The notes below the pieces were generated by a model that was not told the DNA's origin, did not search any database, and worked only from the letters and a program-made list of their open reading frames with translations. The position numbers and the translations under genes were made by a program. This document shows positions 1 to 10,076 of a stretch of 64,000 nt of DNA, in pieces (within the stretch, counting starts at the first letter, position 1; each line of letters opens with the position of its first letter). Location of the stretch: the NCBI GenBank assembly GCA_934647235.1, contig CAKUFG010000005.1, positions 1 to 64,000 on the forward strand, read 5' to 3'. Source of the stretch: an uncultured Clostridia bacterium (GTDB lineage: Bacteria; Bacillota; Clostridia; Christensenellales; Aristaeellaceae).

Positions 1-1
1 G

Positions 2-559
2 TGCGCTCCTCAGCAGGGCGCCTGCAAGCTGAGCCTGAACGTCAAAAACGGCGTGATCGAAGAAGCGCTGGTGGAAACCATCGGCTGCTCCGGTATGACC
101 CACTCCGCCGCCATGGCCAGCGAAATTCTGCCTGGCAAGACCATCCTGGAAGCGCTGAATACCGACCTGGTGTGCGACGCGATCAACACCGCCATGCGCG
201 AGCTGTTCCTGCAGATCGTATACGGCCGCACCCAGTCTGCGTTCTCTGACGACGGTCTGGTCATCGGCGCTGGCATGGAAGACCTGGGCAAGGGCCTGCG
301 CTCCATGGTGGGCACGATGTACGGCACCCGCGCCAAGGGCACCCGTTATCTGGAAATGACCGAAGGCTACGTCGTCAAGATGGCGCTGGATAAGGACAAC
401 CAGGTTTGCGGCTATCAGTTCCTGAGCCTGGGCAAGATGATGGACGCCATCAAGAAGGGCATGAGCCCCAATGAAGCGTACGAAAAGAACATCGGCACCT
501 ACGGCCGCTTTAAGGCTGAGGACGGCGCGGTCAAGTGGATTGACCCCCGCAAAGAGTAA
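2..559 (+). CDS. Iron-sulfur cluster assembly scaffold protein (NifU/IscU-like), 5' end missing
   Basis: The frame is open from base 2, so the true start lies left of the window; 185 residues are visible. The fold resembles the NifU_N/IscU scaffolds on which Fe-S clusters are built before transfer to apoproteins. Two Cys lie near the visible N-terminus (residues 1 and 8) and a third in the motif ETIGCSGMTHS. That IGCSG-type motif and the MASEILPGKT stretch are typical of the family. The stop lies 17 bp before a GGGtGRT-family gene, a pairing I recall from Clostridia, so the two are probably cotranscribed. The cluster type and the client proteins cannot be told from sequence. It is not a full-length NifU, since no C-terminal Nfu domain follows. 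Confidence 0.8.
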   Translation, partial: CAPQQGACKLSLNVKNGVIEEALVETIGCSGMTHSAAMASEILPGKTILEALNTDLVCDAINTAMRELFLQIVYGRTQSAFSDDGLVIGAGMEDLGKGLRSMVGTMYGTRAKGTRYLEMTEGYVVKMALDKDNQVCGYQFLSLGKMMDAIKKGMSPNEAYEKNIGTYGRFKAEDGAVKWIDPRKE

Positions 560-576
560 GAGGAGGCGCGTGAAAA

Positions 577-1599
577 ATGGCTCTGTTTGAAGGTTATGAA
601 CGCCGCATGCCCCAGCTCCAGCCCGTGCTTGAAAAGTATGGCTTCAAGGATTTTGACGAGCTGAAGGCTTATAACAATTCCAAGGGTGTGGACGCCTACA
701 AAATCGTGGAAGGCATCCAGCCCATCTGCTTTGAAAACGCCAAGTGGGCCTACGAGCTGGGCGCTGCGATCGCTCTGAAGAAGGGCGTTAAGACCGCCGC
801 CGAAGCCGCCGAGTGCATCGGCGAGGGCCTGCAGGCCTTCTGCATCCCCGGCTCCGTTGCCGACCAGCGCCAGGTAGGTCTGGGCCACGGCAATCTGGGT
901 GCGATGCTGCTGAACGAAAAGACCGAGTGCTTCGCCTTCCTGGCCGGCCACGAGTCCTTCGCCGCCGCCGAGGGCGCCATCGGTATCGCCCGCAACGCCA
1001 ACAAGGTGCGCAAGACTCCCCTGCGCGTTATCCTCAACGGCCTGGGCAAGGACGCCGCCATGATCATCAGCCGCATCAACGGCTTCACCTATGTGCAGAC
1101 CAAGTATGATTACCTGTCTGCCGACGTGAAGGAAGACCATGCGCTGACTATCGTCAACGAGACGGCCTATTCCACCGGCGAGCGCAGCAAGGTTCGCTGC
1201 TACGGCGCGGACGATGTGCGCGAGGGCGTGGCCATCATGTGGCATGAGGGCGTGGATGTATCCATCACCGGTAACTCCACCAACCCCACCCGCTTCCAGC
1301 ATCCCGTTGCCGGCACTTATAAGAAAGAGTGCTGGGAAGCCGGCAAGAAGTACTTCTCCGTGGCTTCCGGCGGCGGCACCGGCCGTACGCTGCATCCCGA
1401 CAACATGGCCGCCGGCCCCGCCAGCTATGGCATGACCGACACCATGGGCCGTATGCACTCTGACGCGCAGTTTGCCGGCTCCTCCTCCGTGCCCGCGCAC
1501 GTGGAAATGATGGGCCTGATCGGCATGGGCAATAACCCCATGGTCGGCGCGACCGTGGCTGTGGCCGTGGCCGTGGAAGAAGCGCAGAAGAACGCATAA
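577..1599 (+). CDS. GGGtGRT family protein
   Basis: This 340-residue protein carries the family signature GGGTGRTLHPDNMAAGP around residues 265-281. It is preceded by AGGAGG 10 nt before ATG. The family is widespread in anaerobic Bacillota and has no established function that I know of. There is no signal peptide or membrane segment, so it is cytoplasmic. The partner gene 17 bp upstream encodes an Fe-S scaffold protein, and a role in Fe-S or redox metabolism is an inference from that neighbour only. A terminator hairpin follows the stop, so the pair ends a transcript. Confidence 0.85.
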   Translation: MALFEGYERRMPQLQPVLEKYGFKDFDELKAYNNSKGVDAYKIVEGIQPICFENAKWAYELGAAIALKKGVKTAAEAAECIGEGLQAFCIPGSVADQRQVGLGHGNLGAMLLNEKTECFAFLAGHESFAAAEGAIGIARNANKVRKTPLRVILNGLGKDAAMIISRINGFTYVQTKYDYLSADVKEDHALTIVNETAYSTGERSKVRCYGADDVREGVAIMWHEGVDVSITGNSTNPTRFQHPVAGTYKKECWEAGKKYFSVASGGGTGRTLHPDNMAAGPASYGMTDTMGRMHSDAQFAGSSSVPAHVEMMGLIGMGNNPMVGATVAVAVAVEEAQKNA

Positions 1600-1620
1600 T
1601 TCCCGCTTTGCTTTATCAAA

Positions 1621-1653
1621 AGGCTCCCAACCTTCATGGCTGGGAGCCTTTGC
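1621..1653 (+). terminator. Terminator after the GGGtGRT gene
   Basis: The arms AGGCTCCCA (1621-1629) and TGGGAGCCT (1641-1649) are perfectly complementary. A short T run follows. The hairpin lies 21 bp after the stop. Confidence 0.6.
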
Positions 1654-1688
1654 AGTTACGCGCTTTCATATCATGCAAGGAGAACAAG

Positions 1689-2216
1689 ATGATACTGTAC
1701 CATATCAGCGATACGCTTCAGCTGGGCCAAAGGATGACGCCGGACTACAAGCAGAACACGGAGCTTGTCACGCCGTTTGTGCAGGCGCTGAATCGCAGCG
1801 AGGATTGCTTTTACGCCCTGCTGCTCAATGCAAAGCTGATGAAAAGCGTGCTTAAAAAATTTGGCATGCAGGATATGCAGACCAATTATGTCAAATGGGC
1901 AACGGAGGGCATTTTTGAGTTTATCCGCCTCCAGGAATATCCGCAGGGGTATAGCCGGATGACCAGCAACTATTTTTATGATAATCTTTCGGATATCAAG
2001 CGGCTGTACCTTGAAGACTGGAACATGAAGGAGAAGCCGGAGCGCTTCAATTTTCATGTTTATGAAGTCGAGGTGGCGGATAACGCCCCGCAGAAGCGCG
2101 ACATGCTCCTGTTTGACAAAGCGTTCGACGCGATGTGGGAGCATGACGACATCCATACGGCGATGGACTGCGCCCGCGCGTATTTTGCAGGCAAGCACAG
2201 CGAAGCGCCGGTCTGA
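1689..2216 (+). CDS. DUF2441-like protein of unknown function
   Basis: The 175-residue product begins MILYHISDTLQLGQRM. The start was chosen because AAGGAG lies 6 nt upstream; an in-frame extension to 1608 would run through the preceding terminator. The opening (YHISDTL...G) and the Y-W..E.IFEFIR.. region resemble DUF2441, a family I recall as uncharacterised; the match is from memory. The protein looks soluble and cytoplasmic, with many aromatic and acidic residues. It stands alone between two terminators, so neighbours give no clue to its job. Confidence 0.6.
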   Translation: MILYHISDTLQLGQRMTPDYKQNTELVTPFVQALNRSEDCFYALLLNAKLMKSVLKKFGMQDMQTNYVKWATEGIFEFIRLQEYPQGYSRMTSNYFYDNLSDIKRLYLEDWNMKEKPERFNFHVYEVEVADNAPQKRDMLLFDKAFDAMWEHDDIHTAMDCARAYFAGKHSEAPV

Positions 2217-2284
2217 GAGATTTTAAGCGATAAGCCCGCCGAAACGGTGAGAGATATCTCTGATATATTGCAGCGCGTATAGCG

Positions 2285-2318
2285 CAAGGCCCTCCTGATC
2301 AATCAGGGGGCTTTTTTG
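2285..2318 (+). terminator. Terminator after the DUF2441-like gene
   Basis: A GC-rich stem, roughly GCCCTCCTGAT pairing with ATCAGGGGGC, is followed by six T. It separates the DUF2441-like gene from the gnd promoter. Confidence 0.7.
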
Positions 2319-2337
2319 CGCTTTCGTCCTGGCATCA

Positions 2338-2366
2338 TTGACAGCCTGCGGCTGGGCTGATATACT
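2338..2366 (+). promoter_or_regulatory. Sigma-A promoter of gnd
   Basis: TTGACA (2338-2343), a 17-bp spacer and TATACT (2361-2366) lie 33 bp before the gnd start codon. Confidence 0.75.
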
Positions 2367-2399
2367 TGAAAAAAACACTTATTTTGCGGAGGATGCGGC

Positions 2400-3848
<1,449 letters not shown>

Positions 3849-3866
3849 AGAAAGAAGCGCTGTTTG

Positions 3867-4418
3867 ATGAAGCTGGTTTTTCTGTTCGGCAACTGCGCCG
3901 TGGGCAAAATGACGGTGGGGCAGGCGCTATGCGATATCACGCGGCTCAGGCTCTTTCACAATCACATGACCATCGAGCCGGTCATTGCGCTGTTTGGCGA
4001 TTACAAGCCGCGCGCCGTCGCGCGGCTGCGGGATGTGATCTTTGAGGAATTCGCCGCCTCCGATCAGTACGGCATGGTGTTTACCTATATGTGGGCCTTT
4101 GATCAGCAGGCGGACTGGGACTATGTGGAGCACGTCAGGCAGATTTTCGCCCCCTACGGCACGGAGTTCTACTATGTGGAGTTGGTTGCACCGCAGGAGA
4201 TTCGTCTGCAGCGCAATGTAAGCGAAAACCGCCTGCGCAATAAAGCCTCCAAGCGCGATATCGAAGCCTCCAACCGGCGGCTGATCAACGACGATCTGAA
4301 ATACCGCTGCGAAAGCCTGCCGGGCGAAATCCCCTTTGATAATTATCTGCGCATCGACAACAGCTTCCTGTCCCCGCAGGAGGCCGCGCGGCAGATTCAA
4401 TCGCACTTCAATCTGTAA
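3867..4418 (+). CDS. Small P-loop nucleotide-binding protein (AAA/kinase-like)
   Basis: This 183-residue protein begins MKLVFLFGNCAVGKMT. GNCAVGK (residues 8-14) is a Walker A P-loop that ends K-M-T rather than the usual K-[ST]. The region after it (HNHMTIEPVI) and the late ENRLRNKASKRD stretch resemble small nucleoside or shikimate-kinase-like ATPases of unknown substrate. I chose the ATG at 3867; a TTG lies one codon upstream. It lies 18 bp after gnd, so a shared transcript is likely. The substrate cannot be named. A phosphotransfer role on a small molecule is inference from the fold only. Confidence 0.7.
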   Translation: MKLVFLFGNCAVGKMTVGQALCDITRLRLFHNHMTIEPVIALFGDYKPRAVARLRDVIFEEFAASDQYGMVFTYMWAFDQQADWDYVEHVRQIFAPYGTEFYYVELVAPQEIRLQRNVSENRLRNKASKRDIEASNRRLINDDLKYRCESLPGEIPFDNYLRIDNSFLSPQEAARQIQSHFNL

Positions 4419-4457
4419 AAATCACCCCATTTATCTCAAAAAGGAACCGTCTTTTTT

Positions 4458-4931
4458 ATGAAGGAATACATCAAGGATATGCGCGCGCTGGTGGGCAGCC
4501 GCCCCATCCTGCAATGCGGCGCCAGCGTGATACTGGTAAACGAGCGCGGCGAGCTGCTTTTGCAGCAGCGCGCGGACAACGGCATGTGGGGCTATCACGG
4601 CGGCAGCGTGGAGCTGTTTGAAAACGTGGAGCAGGCCGCCCGCCGCGAGCTTCTGGAGGAAACTGGGCTGACGGCCCGGCAGCTGACGCTGTTCGGCGTG
4701 TTTTCCGGCCCTGAGCTTGCCTATGTGTATCCCAACGGCGACGCAGTATCCAATGTGGACGTGGTGTACCTGTGCCGCGATTATACCGGGCAGCCTCACC
4801 GCCAGCCCAGCGAAATCAAGCGTCTGGACTGGTTTGCACCCCAGGCTGTGCCGCCCATGGCGGAGATTATGCCGCCCAACCGTCCGGCGCTGCGCCAATA
4901 TCTTGAGAGCGTGGGCGCGGGCGCGCGCTGA
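4458..4931 (+). CDS. Nudix hydrolase
   Basis: The 157-residue protein contains a perfect Nudix box: Gly49, five residues, Glu55, seven residues, then RELLEETGL (63-71). Nudix enzymes cleave a nucleoside diphosphate linked to another moiety using Mg2+ bound by the box glutamates. GASVILVNERGELLLQQR before the box matches the ADP-sugar/mutator-type fold. Substrate specificity cannot be deduced. It lies 39 bp after the P-loop gene and 23 bp before the response regulator, so it sits in the same rightward cluster. Confidence 0.9.
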   Translation: MKEYIKDMRALVGSRPILQCGASVILVNERGELLLQQRADNGMWGYHGGSVELFENVEQAARRELLEETGLTARQLTLFGVFSGPELAYVYPNGDAVSNVDVVYLCRDYTGQPHRQPSEIKRLDWFAPQAVPPMAEIMPPNRPALRQYLESVGAGAR

Positions 4932-4954
4932 TTGTGCCAAAGGAGCTGATAAGC

Positions 4955-5650
4955 ATGAGCCATAAAAAGCTGATTCTGATTGCCGACGACGAGGTGGCGA
5001 TCCACGATTCATTGCGGCTGTATCTGCAGCGTGAAGGCTATGAAGTATACTCCGTCTTTCGCGGCACGGACGTGATGGAAGCCTTTCAGCGTATGCGGCC
5101 CGATCTGGTGATTCTGGATATCATGATGCCTGGCCGCAGCGGCACGGAGGTGTGCGCCGATATCCGCGCCGTCAGCATGACCCCGGTGATCATCCTGACC
5201 GCCAAGGGCGAGGAGGCCGACCGTCTGCTGGGCTTTGCCCTGGGCGCGGACGATTACATCGTCAAACCCTTCAGCCCGCGCGAGATCGTATCGCGCATCC
5301 GCGTGATCTTCCGCCGCATCAACAGTCTGGAAACCGCGCAGGAAAAAAACGAGCTGCAAATCGGCAACACGCGCATCAACCTGAGCCGCTACGAGGTGTG
5401 CGTAAACGGCGAAAAGGTGGTGTTTTCTCCAAAGGAAGTGGAAATCCTGCACCTGATGGCGGCGCATCTGAATCAGGTGTTCACCCGTGAACAGCTGCTG
5501 GATTCCATCTGGGGCTTTGACTTTGACGGCGACAGCCGCGTGGTGGATACGTCGATCAAGCGCATCCGCAAAAAGCTGCCCGAGTGCAGCACGCTGGCCG
5601 TGCGCTCCGTATACGGCGTGGGCTATAAGATCGAGGCGGCCGATGCGTAG
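4955..5650 (+). CDS. OmpR/PhoB-family response regulator
   Basis: This 231-residue DNA-binding response regulator has an N-terminal receiver domain. Phospho-acceptor Asp55 lies in LVILDIMMPG, the acidic pair is DDE at 11-13, and Thr82 and Lys104 (YIVKPFSP) are conserved. The C-terminal winged helix (about 130-228) ends RSVYGVGYKIE, the usual recognition wing of the OmpR class. ATG at 4955 was chosen because AAGGAG precedes it; a GTG at 4934 has no SD. Its last 8 bases overlap the start of the histidine kinase gene, so the pair is translationally coupled. Target genes are not visible. Confidence 0.93.
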   Translation: MSHKKLILIADDEVAIHDSLRLYLQREGYEVYSVFRGTDVMEAFQRMRPDLVILDIMMPGRSGTEVCADIRAVSMTPVIILTAKGEEADRLLGFALGADDYIVKPFSPREIVSRIRVIFRRINSLETAQEKNELQIGNTRINLSRYEVCVNGEKVVFSPKEVEILHLMAAHLNQVFTREQLLDSIWGFDFDGDSRVVDTSIKRIRKKLPECSTLAVRSVYGVGYKIEAADA

Positions 5651-7361
5651 ATACCGCGCTTATGTGCAGCCGCTGATGGCGCTGCTGGCCGTTTGCATCC
5701 TGCTGATTACAGGCGGGCTGTATATGCTGTCCAACCGTCTGGTCAGCAATTCCTATGCGGGCCTGTCCCGTCAGGAAATCAGCCAGTGCGTTTCCATCGG
5801 TCAGCGGCTGCTGGCTGATTATCGTTCAGGCAGGATTACGCTGGATGAGCTGCGCGAGGCCGTCAATCCCACCCTGAACCCGGCCGAAGCCTTTCTGCTG
5901 CTGACCGATCCCGAGGGCAATGTGCTGTGCGCCACCGAGGCGGCGGCGGACGCGCTTTCCGCCCTGCCCGTGCGGCGCTTGCTTCAGGAACTAACGCAAA
6001 GCGAGGAGCCGCAGCCCGTCGTCAACCATGCCACCGAGCATACGCTGCTTCTGATGGGTCAGCGCACGCCCGAGGGCGCAGTGCTGGCGGGCAAATCGCT
6101 GTCCGCCTATACCAGCGCGCTGACGGTTTTTCGCGGGCTGCTGCTGCGCTATGTGCTGCCGCTGGCCGTGCTGCTCCTGACCGTGTCCATGTACCTGTCG
6201 CATGTGATGAGCAAGCCTGCGGATATCCTGGTGGAGGCCGCGCAGAAGCTCAGCGAGGGCGAGCTGGTGCAGATTGAGCAGCCCCTGCCGCCCGATCTGA
6301 AGCCCATCGGGCAGGCCTTTAACCGCATGTCCCACCGTCTGGGCGCAGTGCTGGGCGAGGTGGGCTACGAGCGCGATATGCTGGCCCTGGTGCTGGAAAG
6401 CCTGCACGAGGGCGTGATGGCCATGGACGAGGCGGGCGATATGCTGCATGAAAACCGCGCCGCGCGCCGGCTGCTGGGCGGGGAACGCTCCAGCGCCTAT
6501 CGCACGGTGACGGAGCGCCTGCAGCGCGCCATCACGGAAACGCTGGAGCCCGAAAAAATGCAGCTGGGCGAAAAAACGCTGCTGATTCGCTGCAGCCCCC
6601 TGCCAGTGCGGCAGGATCAGCGCCGCGGCGCGATTGCCATGATTCTGGATATCACCGAGGCCGAGCGCCTGGACCGCACGCGCCGCGACTATGTGGCCAA
6701 CATATCGCATGAGCTGCGCACGCCGCTGGCCTCCATGCGCGGCATTGCCGAGGCGCTGCGCGACGGGCTGGTGACGGATGAGGCCGAGCGCCATCGCTAT
6801 GACGAGATGATCGTCAGCGAGATCCAGCGCCTGTCCCGGCTGGTCAACGATCTGCTGGAGCTGTCCTCGCTGCAATCCAACCCCGCCGCCTTTGAAACCG
6901 AGCAGATTGATCCCGTGGAATCGCTCTATGAGCTGTACGACCGCACCAAGCGCCTGGCCGAAAGCAAGGGCGTGCGCCTGACGCTGACCGTGCCGGAATA
7001 CGACGCGGCCCCCGTGATCACCAACGAGGACCGCCTGCAGCAGGTGCTTACCATCCTGCTGGACAACGCCATCAAGTTTACCCCGGCGGGCGGGCAGATT
7101 ACCCTGGGACTGGAAGCCACCAATCGCGGCGCGCGCTTTTTTGTACGCGATACGGGCGTGGGCATGGATGCGGAAACGCGCCGGCACTGTTTTGACCGCT
7201 TTCATCAGGGCGATAAAAGCCACCGCGCCTCGGGCAGCGGCCTGGGGCTGGCCATCGCCCGCGAGATCATGGCGCGCCTGGGCGCGCGCCTGACCGTGCG
7301 CAGCGAGCCAGGCGCAGGCAGCGAATTTTCCTTTATCCTGCGCCAGGAAAACCAAGCATAA
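5643..7361 (+). CDS. Membrane sensor histidine kinase (PhoR/WalK-like)
   Basis: This 572-residue kinase has a transmembrane segment at about 10-30, an extracytoplasmic region of about 135 residues, a second membrane segment at about 168-188, and a HAMP linker to about 235. A PAS-like stretch covers about 240-340. The HisKA box has the phospho-accepting His356 in ANISHELRTPL. The HATPase_c domain shows the N-box LLDNAIKF (Asn475), DTGVGM (503-508) and GSGLGLAIA (531-539). It starts at ATG 5643 inside the end of the response regulator gene, sharing ATGCGTAG. The signal it senses is unknown. The domain order matches PhoR or WalK-type kinases of Bacillota. Confidence 0.93.
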   Translation: MRRYRAYVQPLMALLAVCILLITGGLYMLSNRLVSNSYAGLSRQEISQCVSIGQRLLADYRSGRITLDELREAVNPTLNPAEAFLLLTDPEGNVLCATEAAADALSALPVRRLLQELTQSEEPQPVVNHATEHTLLLMGQRTPEGAVLAGKSLSAYTSALTVFRGLLLRYVLPLAVLLLTVSMYLSHVMSKPADILVEAAQKLSEGELVQIEQPLPPDLKPIGQAFNRMSHRLGAVLGEVGYERDMLALVLESLHEGVMAMDEAGDMLHENRAARRLLGGERSSAYRTVTERLQRAITETLEPEKMQLGEKTLLIRCSPLPVRQDQRRGAIAMILDITEAERLDRTRRDYVANISHELRTPLASMRGIAEALRDGLVTDEAERHRYDEMIVSEIQRLSRLVNDLLELSSLQSNPAAFETEQIDPVESLYELYDRTKRLAESKGVRLTLTVPEYDAAPVITNEDRLQQVLTILLDNAIKFTPAGGQITLGLEATNRGARFFVRDTGVGMDAETRRHCFDRFHQGDKSHRASGSGLGLAIAREIMARLGARLTVRSEPGAGSEFSFILRQENQA

Positions 7362-7372
7362 GGAGCATCAGG

Positions 7373-8059
7373 ATGATTCGCAAAATTATCTGCATTGACG
7401 AGGATAAATGCATCGGCTGCGGCCTGTGCGCCCATGCCTGCCAGGAGGGTGCAATCGGCATGGTGGACGGCAAGGCCCGCCTGCTGCGCGAGGATTACTG
7501 CGACGGCCTGGGCAAGTGCCTGCCCGCCTGCCCCACCAACGCCATCACCTTTGTGGAGCGCGAAGCTCCCGCCTTTGACGAGGCGGCGGTGCGCGCCAGC
7601 CAGCAGAAGGCAGCCCGGCCTGCCCAGGGCGGCTGCCCCGGCCAGAAGATTCGCCAGTTCAATACCCGCGAGCCTGCCGAGGGCGCGCCCAGCGCCTCTC
7701 AGCTGCGCCAGTGGCCCTGCCAGCTGCGCCTGGCGCCGGTCAGCGCGCCGTATTTTGCGGGCGCGGAGCTGCTGATTGCCGCCGACTGCACGGCCTTTGC
7801 CTATGCGGCCATCCATCGGGATTTCATGCGCGGCAGAATCACGCTGATCGGCTGTCCCAAGCTGGACGATGCGGATTATGCCGACAAGCTGACGGAGATT
7901 CTCCGCCGCAACGATATCCGCAGCGTTTCGGTGCTGCGCATGGAGGTTCCCTGCTGCGGCGGGCTGGAGCATGCCGCGCGCAAGGCGCTGGAGCGCAGCG
8001 GCAAGGCTCTTCCCTTTGACGTGACGATTGTTTCAATCGACGGCTCCGCCGTGCGCTGA
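7373..8059 (+). CDS. Ferredoxin-like 4Fe-4S protein
   Basis: The 228-residue protein opens with a canonical 4Fe-4S motif, CIGCGLCAHAC (Cys13, 16, 19, 23). A second, irregular cysteine set, CDGLGKCLPACP (Cys43, 49, 53), follows, so two clusters are likely. The rest (about 90-228) is a separate domain with conserved-looking CPK and VPCCGG motifs that could bind another cofactor. The family is often annotated simply as 4Fe-4S binding protein in Clostridia. AAGGAG lies 7 nt before ATG, and the gene is only 11 bp after the histidine kinase, so it may share that transcript. The electron partner is unknown. Confidence 0.85.
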   Translation: MIRKIICIDEDKCIGCGLCAHACQEGAIGMVDGKARLLREDYCDGLGKCLPACPTNAITFVEREAPAFDEAAVRASQQKAARPAQGGCPGQKIRQFNTREPAEGAPSASQLRQWPCQLRLAPVSAPYFAGAELLIAADCTAFAYAAIHRDFMRGRITLIGCPKLDDADYADKLTEILRRNDIRSVSVLRMEVPCCGGLEHAARKALERSGKALPFDVTIVSIDGSAVR

Positions 8060-8123
8060 AACGCGCCGCCGCGATGTATTTTTTATCAGGAATCCCGCCA
8101 CACTCTGAGCAGGAGGTGACGGG

Positions 8124-8216
8124 ATGAACCGGGAAATTTTCAAGGCCGCCGCGCCGCTTTTTCGCTATCGCCGCGCGCTGCACCGCATGCGGCGCAGGCA
8201 GGGAACGGAAAACTGA
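8124..8216 (+). CDS. 30-residue small ORF with strong SD
   Basis: The ORF starts ATG-AAC-CGG and ends TGA. It is preceded by AGGAGG (8111-8116) with a 7-nt spacer. The product (MNREIFKAAAPLFRYRRALH..) is short and strongly basic, with an amphipathic arginine-rich tail and no cysteines. It lies 64 bp after the ferredoxin-like gene and just before a strong terminator, so it could be the last gene of that transcript. I do not recognise a family. The SD quality and placement support translation; codon evidence is too short to help. Confidence 0.45.
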   Translation: MNREIFKAAAPLFRYRRALHRMRRRQGTEN

Positions 8217-8227
8217 CAGAACACAAA

Positions 8228-8260
8228 GCCGCCGAAGCATGCGCTTCGGCGGCTGTTTTT
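8228..8260 (+). terminator. Rho-independent terminator
   Basis: GCCGCCGAAGC (8228-8238) pairs perfectly with GCTTCGGCGGC (8243-8253) and is followed by TGTTTTT. It ends the rightward cluster and lies between convergent genes. Confidence 0.85.
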
Positions 8261-8275
8261 ACTGATGTTTACAGT

Positions 8276-10033
8276 TTATTTGAAAATCGCTTCAACTGCC
8301 ATCTGTCCTGCCGTATGGCCGCTGGCAATCGCCCAGCCAAACAGCGTGGCCGTCATATAGATATCGCCCTCCAGGCCGCCGACAACCTCACCCGCCGCGT
8401 ACAGGCCGGGGATGGCTTCCTGCGCAGTGGTGAGCACCTGCATATTATCGTTGATATGCAGGCCGCCCAGGGTGGCATAGTAGCGCACATACACGCGCAG
8501 CGCGTAATAGGGGCCTTCCTCGTTCAACGGGGCGTTGAGCTTTCTTCCAAAGGCGTCGGCTTCGCCGGCAGCATAAGCCTGATTAAACGCTTGCGCAGCG
8601 GAGGAAACCGCCTCATAGGGCAGATTCACCTTTGAGGCAAGCTCCTGCAGCGTTTGCGCCTTCTTGTACACTGGATCGCCGGTATAATCGTCCGCGGTCC
8701 ACTTCTGCACATCTTCGGCGCTGTATACGCGAGAGGTCGCGGCGTTCAGCGCTTCAAAGCCAGCCTGATCCATAATCAGATACTGCGCCTTGTTTTTCTT
8801 CATCGCCTGCACGGTATCCCATGCCTTGCCCTTTTCATTGCAGAAGCGCACGCCATCCTGATTTACCATGAATACGCCGTTATACTCAAAGCTGGGGCCG
8901 CCGCCTACACCCTGGCCATTGCCGCTGGGCAGCTTAATGGCAATCGGCTGCATGTTCACCATTTCCATGTTGATCAGATCGGCGTTCAGAGCTTCAGTCA
9001 TGGCAATCGCATCGCCCTGCGCTCCGGCATGGCCGGCATAAACATAATCGTCAAAGTTTACATCCTGCGGCAGCAAATCGCGGTTCGCGCCGTAGCCGCC
9101 GCTGGCCAGGATCACCGCCTTGGCGCTGATGGTATAGCGCGTATCGGCGCTCTGGGCAACCACGCCGCAGACCGCGCCGTCCTTTACAAGAAGCTCCTTG
9201 GCAGGCGTACCCGTCATCAGCATTCCGCCCGCCGCAGTGAACTTCTCGCCCAGATTTTTGACAACACCCGCGCCGCGGCACTCGCCGGAGTAATAGCGCT
9301 TCGCCGTTTCAGGGCGCACATAGGGCACAGCCGCGCCGTCATCAGAAACCAGCCAGTCGAAGGAGGGGCCGATAATGCGGGAGAACAGCTCCACCGTCGC
9401 GCGGTCATTCTTCTGGTGGCCGTTGGCCATCATATCCTCTACCAGCTTTTCGGGAGAATCCTCATAGCCATCCTCCTGCTGCCAGCGGGAGCCCGTAGCA
9501 ATCGTGCCCGCGCCTGCGGTAGCGCTCGCGCCGCCGATCATGCCCGTCTTTTCCAGCAGGATCACAGAGCAGCCCTGCTGCGCGGCGGTCAGCGCGGCAG
9601 TCAGGCCCGCAGCGCCCGCGCCGACAACCACGATATCAGCGTCCAGCGCTTCTTCCTTCAACTCGCTCTTTTCAGCTGCAGCGGTCATCCTCTCCAGGTC
9701 CGCGCCCGCCTGCGTCAGCGCATCCTTCAACGCAGCCTTAAAGGCGTCGCTGGTGATGGTCGCGCCCGTCACAGCATCCACGGCAATCGTCTGTTTTGCC
9801 AGCACGGCCTCCACCAGCATAGGCAGCGCCGCCGCGCCAACGCCCTCTGTTTCAGACTGCTCCGCCACTTCAATGCCCGTAATCCTGTCCGCATCGACGG
9901 TTACATTCAAAACGATGCTGCCGTGATACCCCTGTGCGGAAGCCTGATAGGTTCCGGCAGTCATGCCCTCCGCCAGCGCCGCGCTGGACAGCAGCATCAT
10001 CAAAGCCAATAACAGTGCCGCAATTCTTTTCAT
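8276..10033 (-). CDS. Exported flavoprotein reductase: FMN-binding domain plus FAD fumarate-reductase-like domain
   Basis: The 585-residue protein has a signal peptide (residues 1-21, ending ALAE). An FMN-binding domain covers about 25-112 with the flavinylation motif DAVTGAT (86-92), in which the last Thr is the usual covalent FMN site. An FAD-binding flavocytochrome-c-type reductase domain starts near 132 with DIVVVGAGAAGLTAA. This architecture is shared by extracellular fumarate, urocanate and related reductases that dispose of electrons on an organic acceptor; the acceptor here is unknown. No heme motif is present. A strong promoter and an operator-like palindrome precede it, and a TetR-type gene faces it, so substrate-induced expression is likely. 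Confidence 0.9.
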   Translation of the reverse strand: MKRIAALLLALMMLLSSAALAEGMTAGTYQASAQGYHGSIVLNVTVDADRITGIEVAEQSETEGVGAAALPMLVEAVLAKQTIAVDAVTGATITSDAFKAALKDALTQAGADLERMTAAAEKSELKEEALDADIVVVGAGAAGLTAALTAAQQGCSVILLEKTGMIGGASATAGAGTIATGSRWQQEDGYEDSPEKLVEDMMANGHQKNDRATVELFSRIIGPSFDWLVSDDGAAVPYVRPETAKRYYSGECRGAGVVKNLGEKFTAAGGMLMTGTPAKELLVKDGAVCGVVAQSADTRYTISAKAVILASGGYGANRDLLPQDVNFDDYVYAGHAGAQGDAIAMTEALNADLINMEMVNMQPIAIKLPSGNGQGVGGGPSFEYNGVFMVNQDGVRFCNEKGKAWDTVQAMKKNKAQYLIMDQAGFEALNAATSRVYSAEDVQKWTADDYTGDPVYKKAQTLQELASKVNLPYEAVSSAAQAFNQAYAAGEADAFGRKLNAPLNEEGPYYALRVYVRYYATLGGLHINDNMQVLTTAQEAIPGLYAAGEVVGGLEGDIYMTATLFGWAIASGHTAGQMAVEAIFK

Positions 10034-10053
10034 ATAAAACCTCCCTTTCTTAT

Positions 10054-10070
10054 GTAGACGACCGGTCTAC
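10054..10070. promoter_or_regulatory. Probable TetR-type operator
   Basis: The arms GTAGAC and GTCTAC are perfect inverted repeats separated by GACCG. The site lies at and just after the transcription start of the flavoprotein promoter, so a bound repressor would block initiation. It sits between that gene and the divergent TetR-family gene. Confidence 0.65.
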
Positions 10071-10076
10071 TATATC

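Noticed and set aside
499..1500. A 333-codon minus-strand frame over the GGGtGRT gene
   Set aside because: Antisense shadow rich in Gly, Ala and His; the plus strand encodes a recognised family with a good SD.
1608..1688. Upstream extension of the DUF2441-like gene
   Set aside because: It would start inside the terminator hairpin; ATG 1689 has an SD.
5487..5642. N-terminal extension of the histidine kinase
   Set aside because: It is an alternate frame of the response regulator; ATG 5643 overlaps the regulator stop in the usual way.
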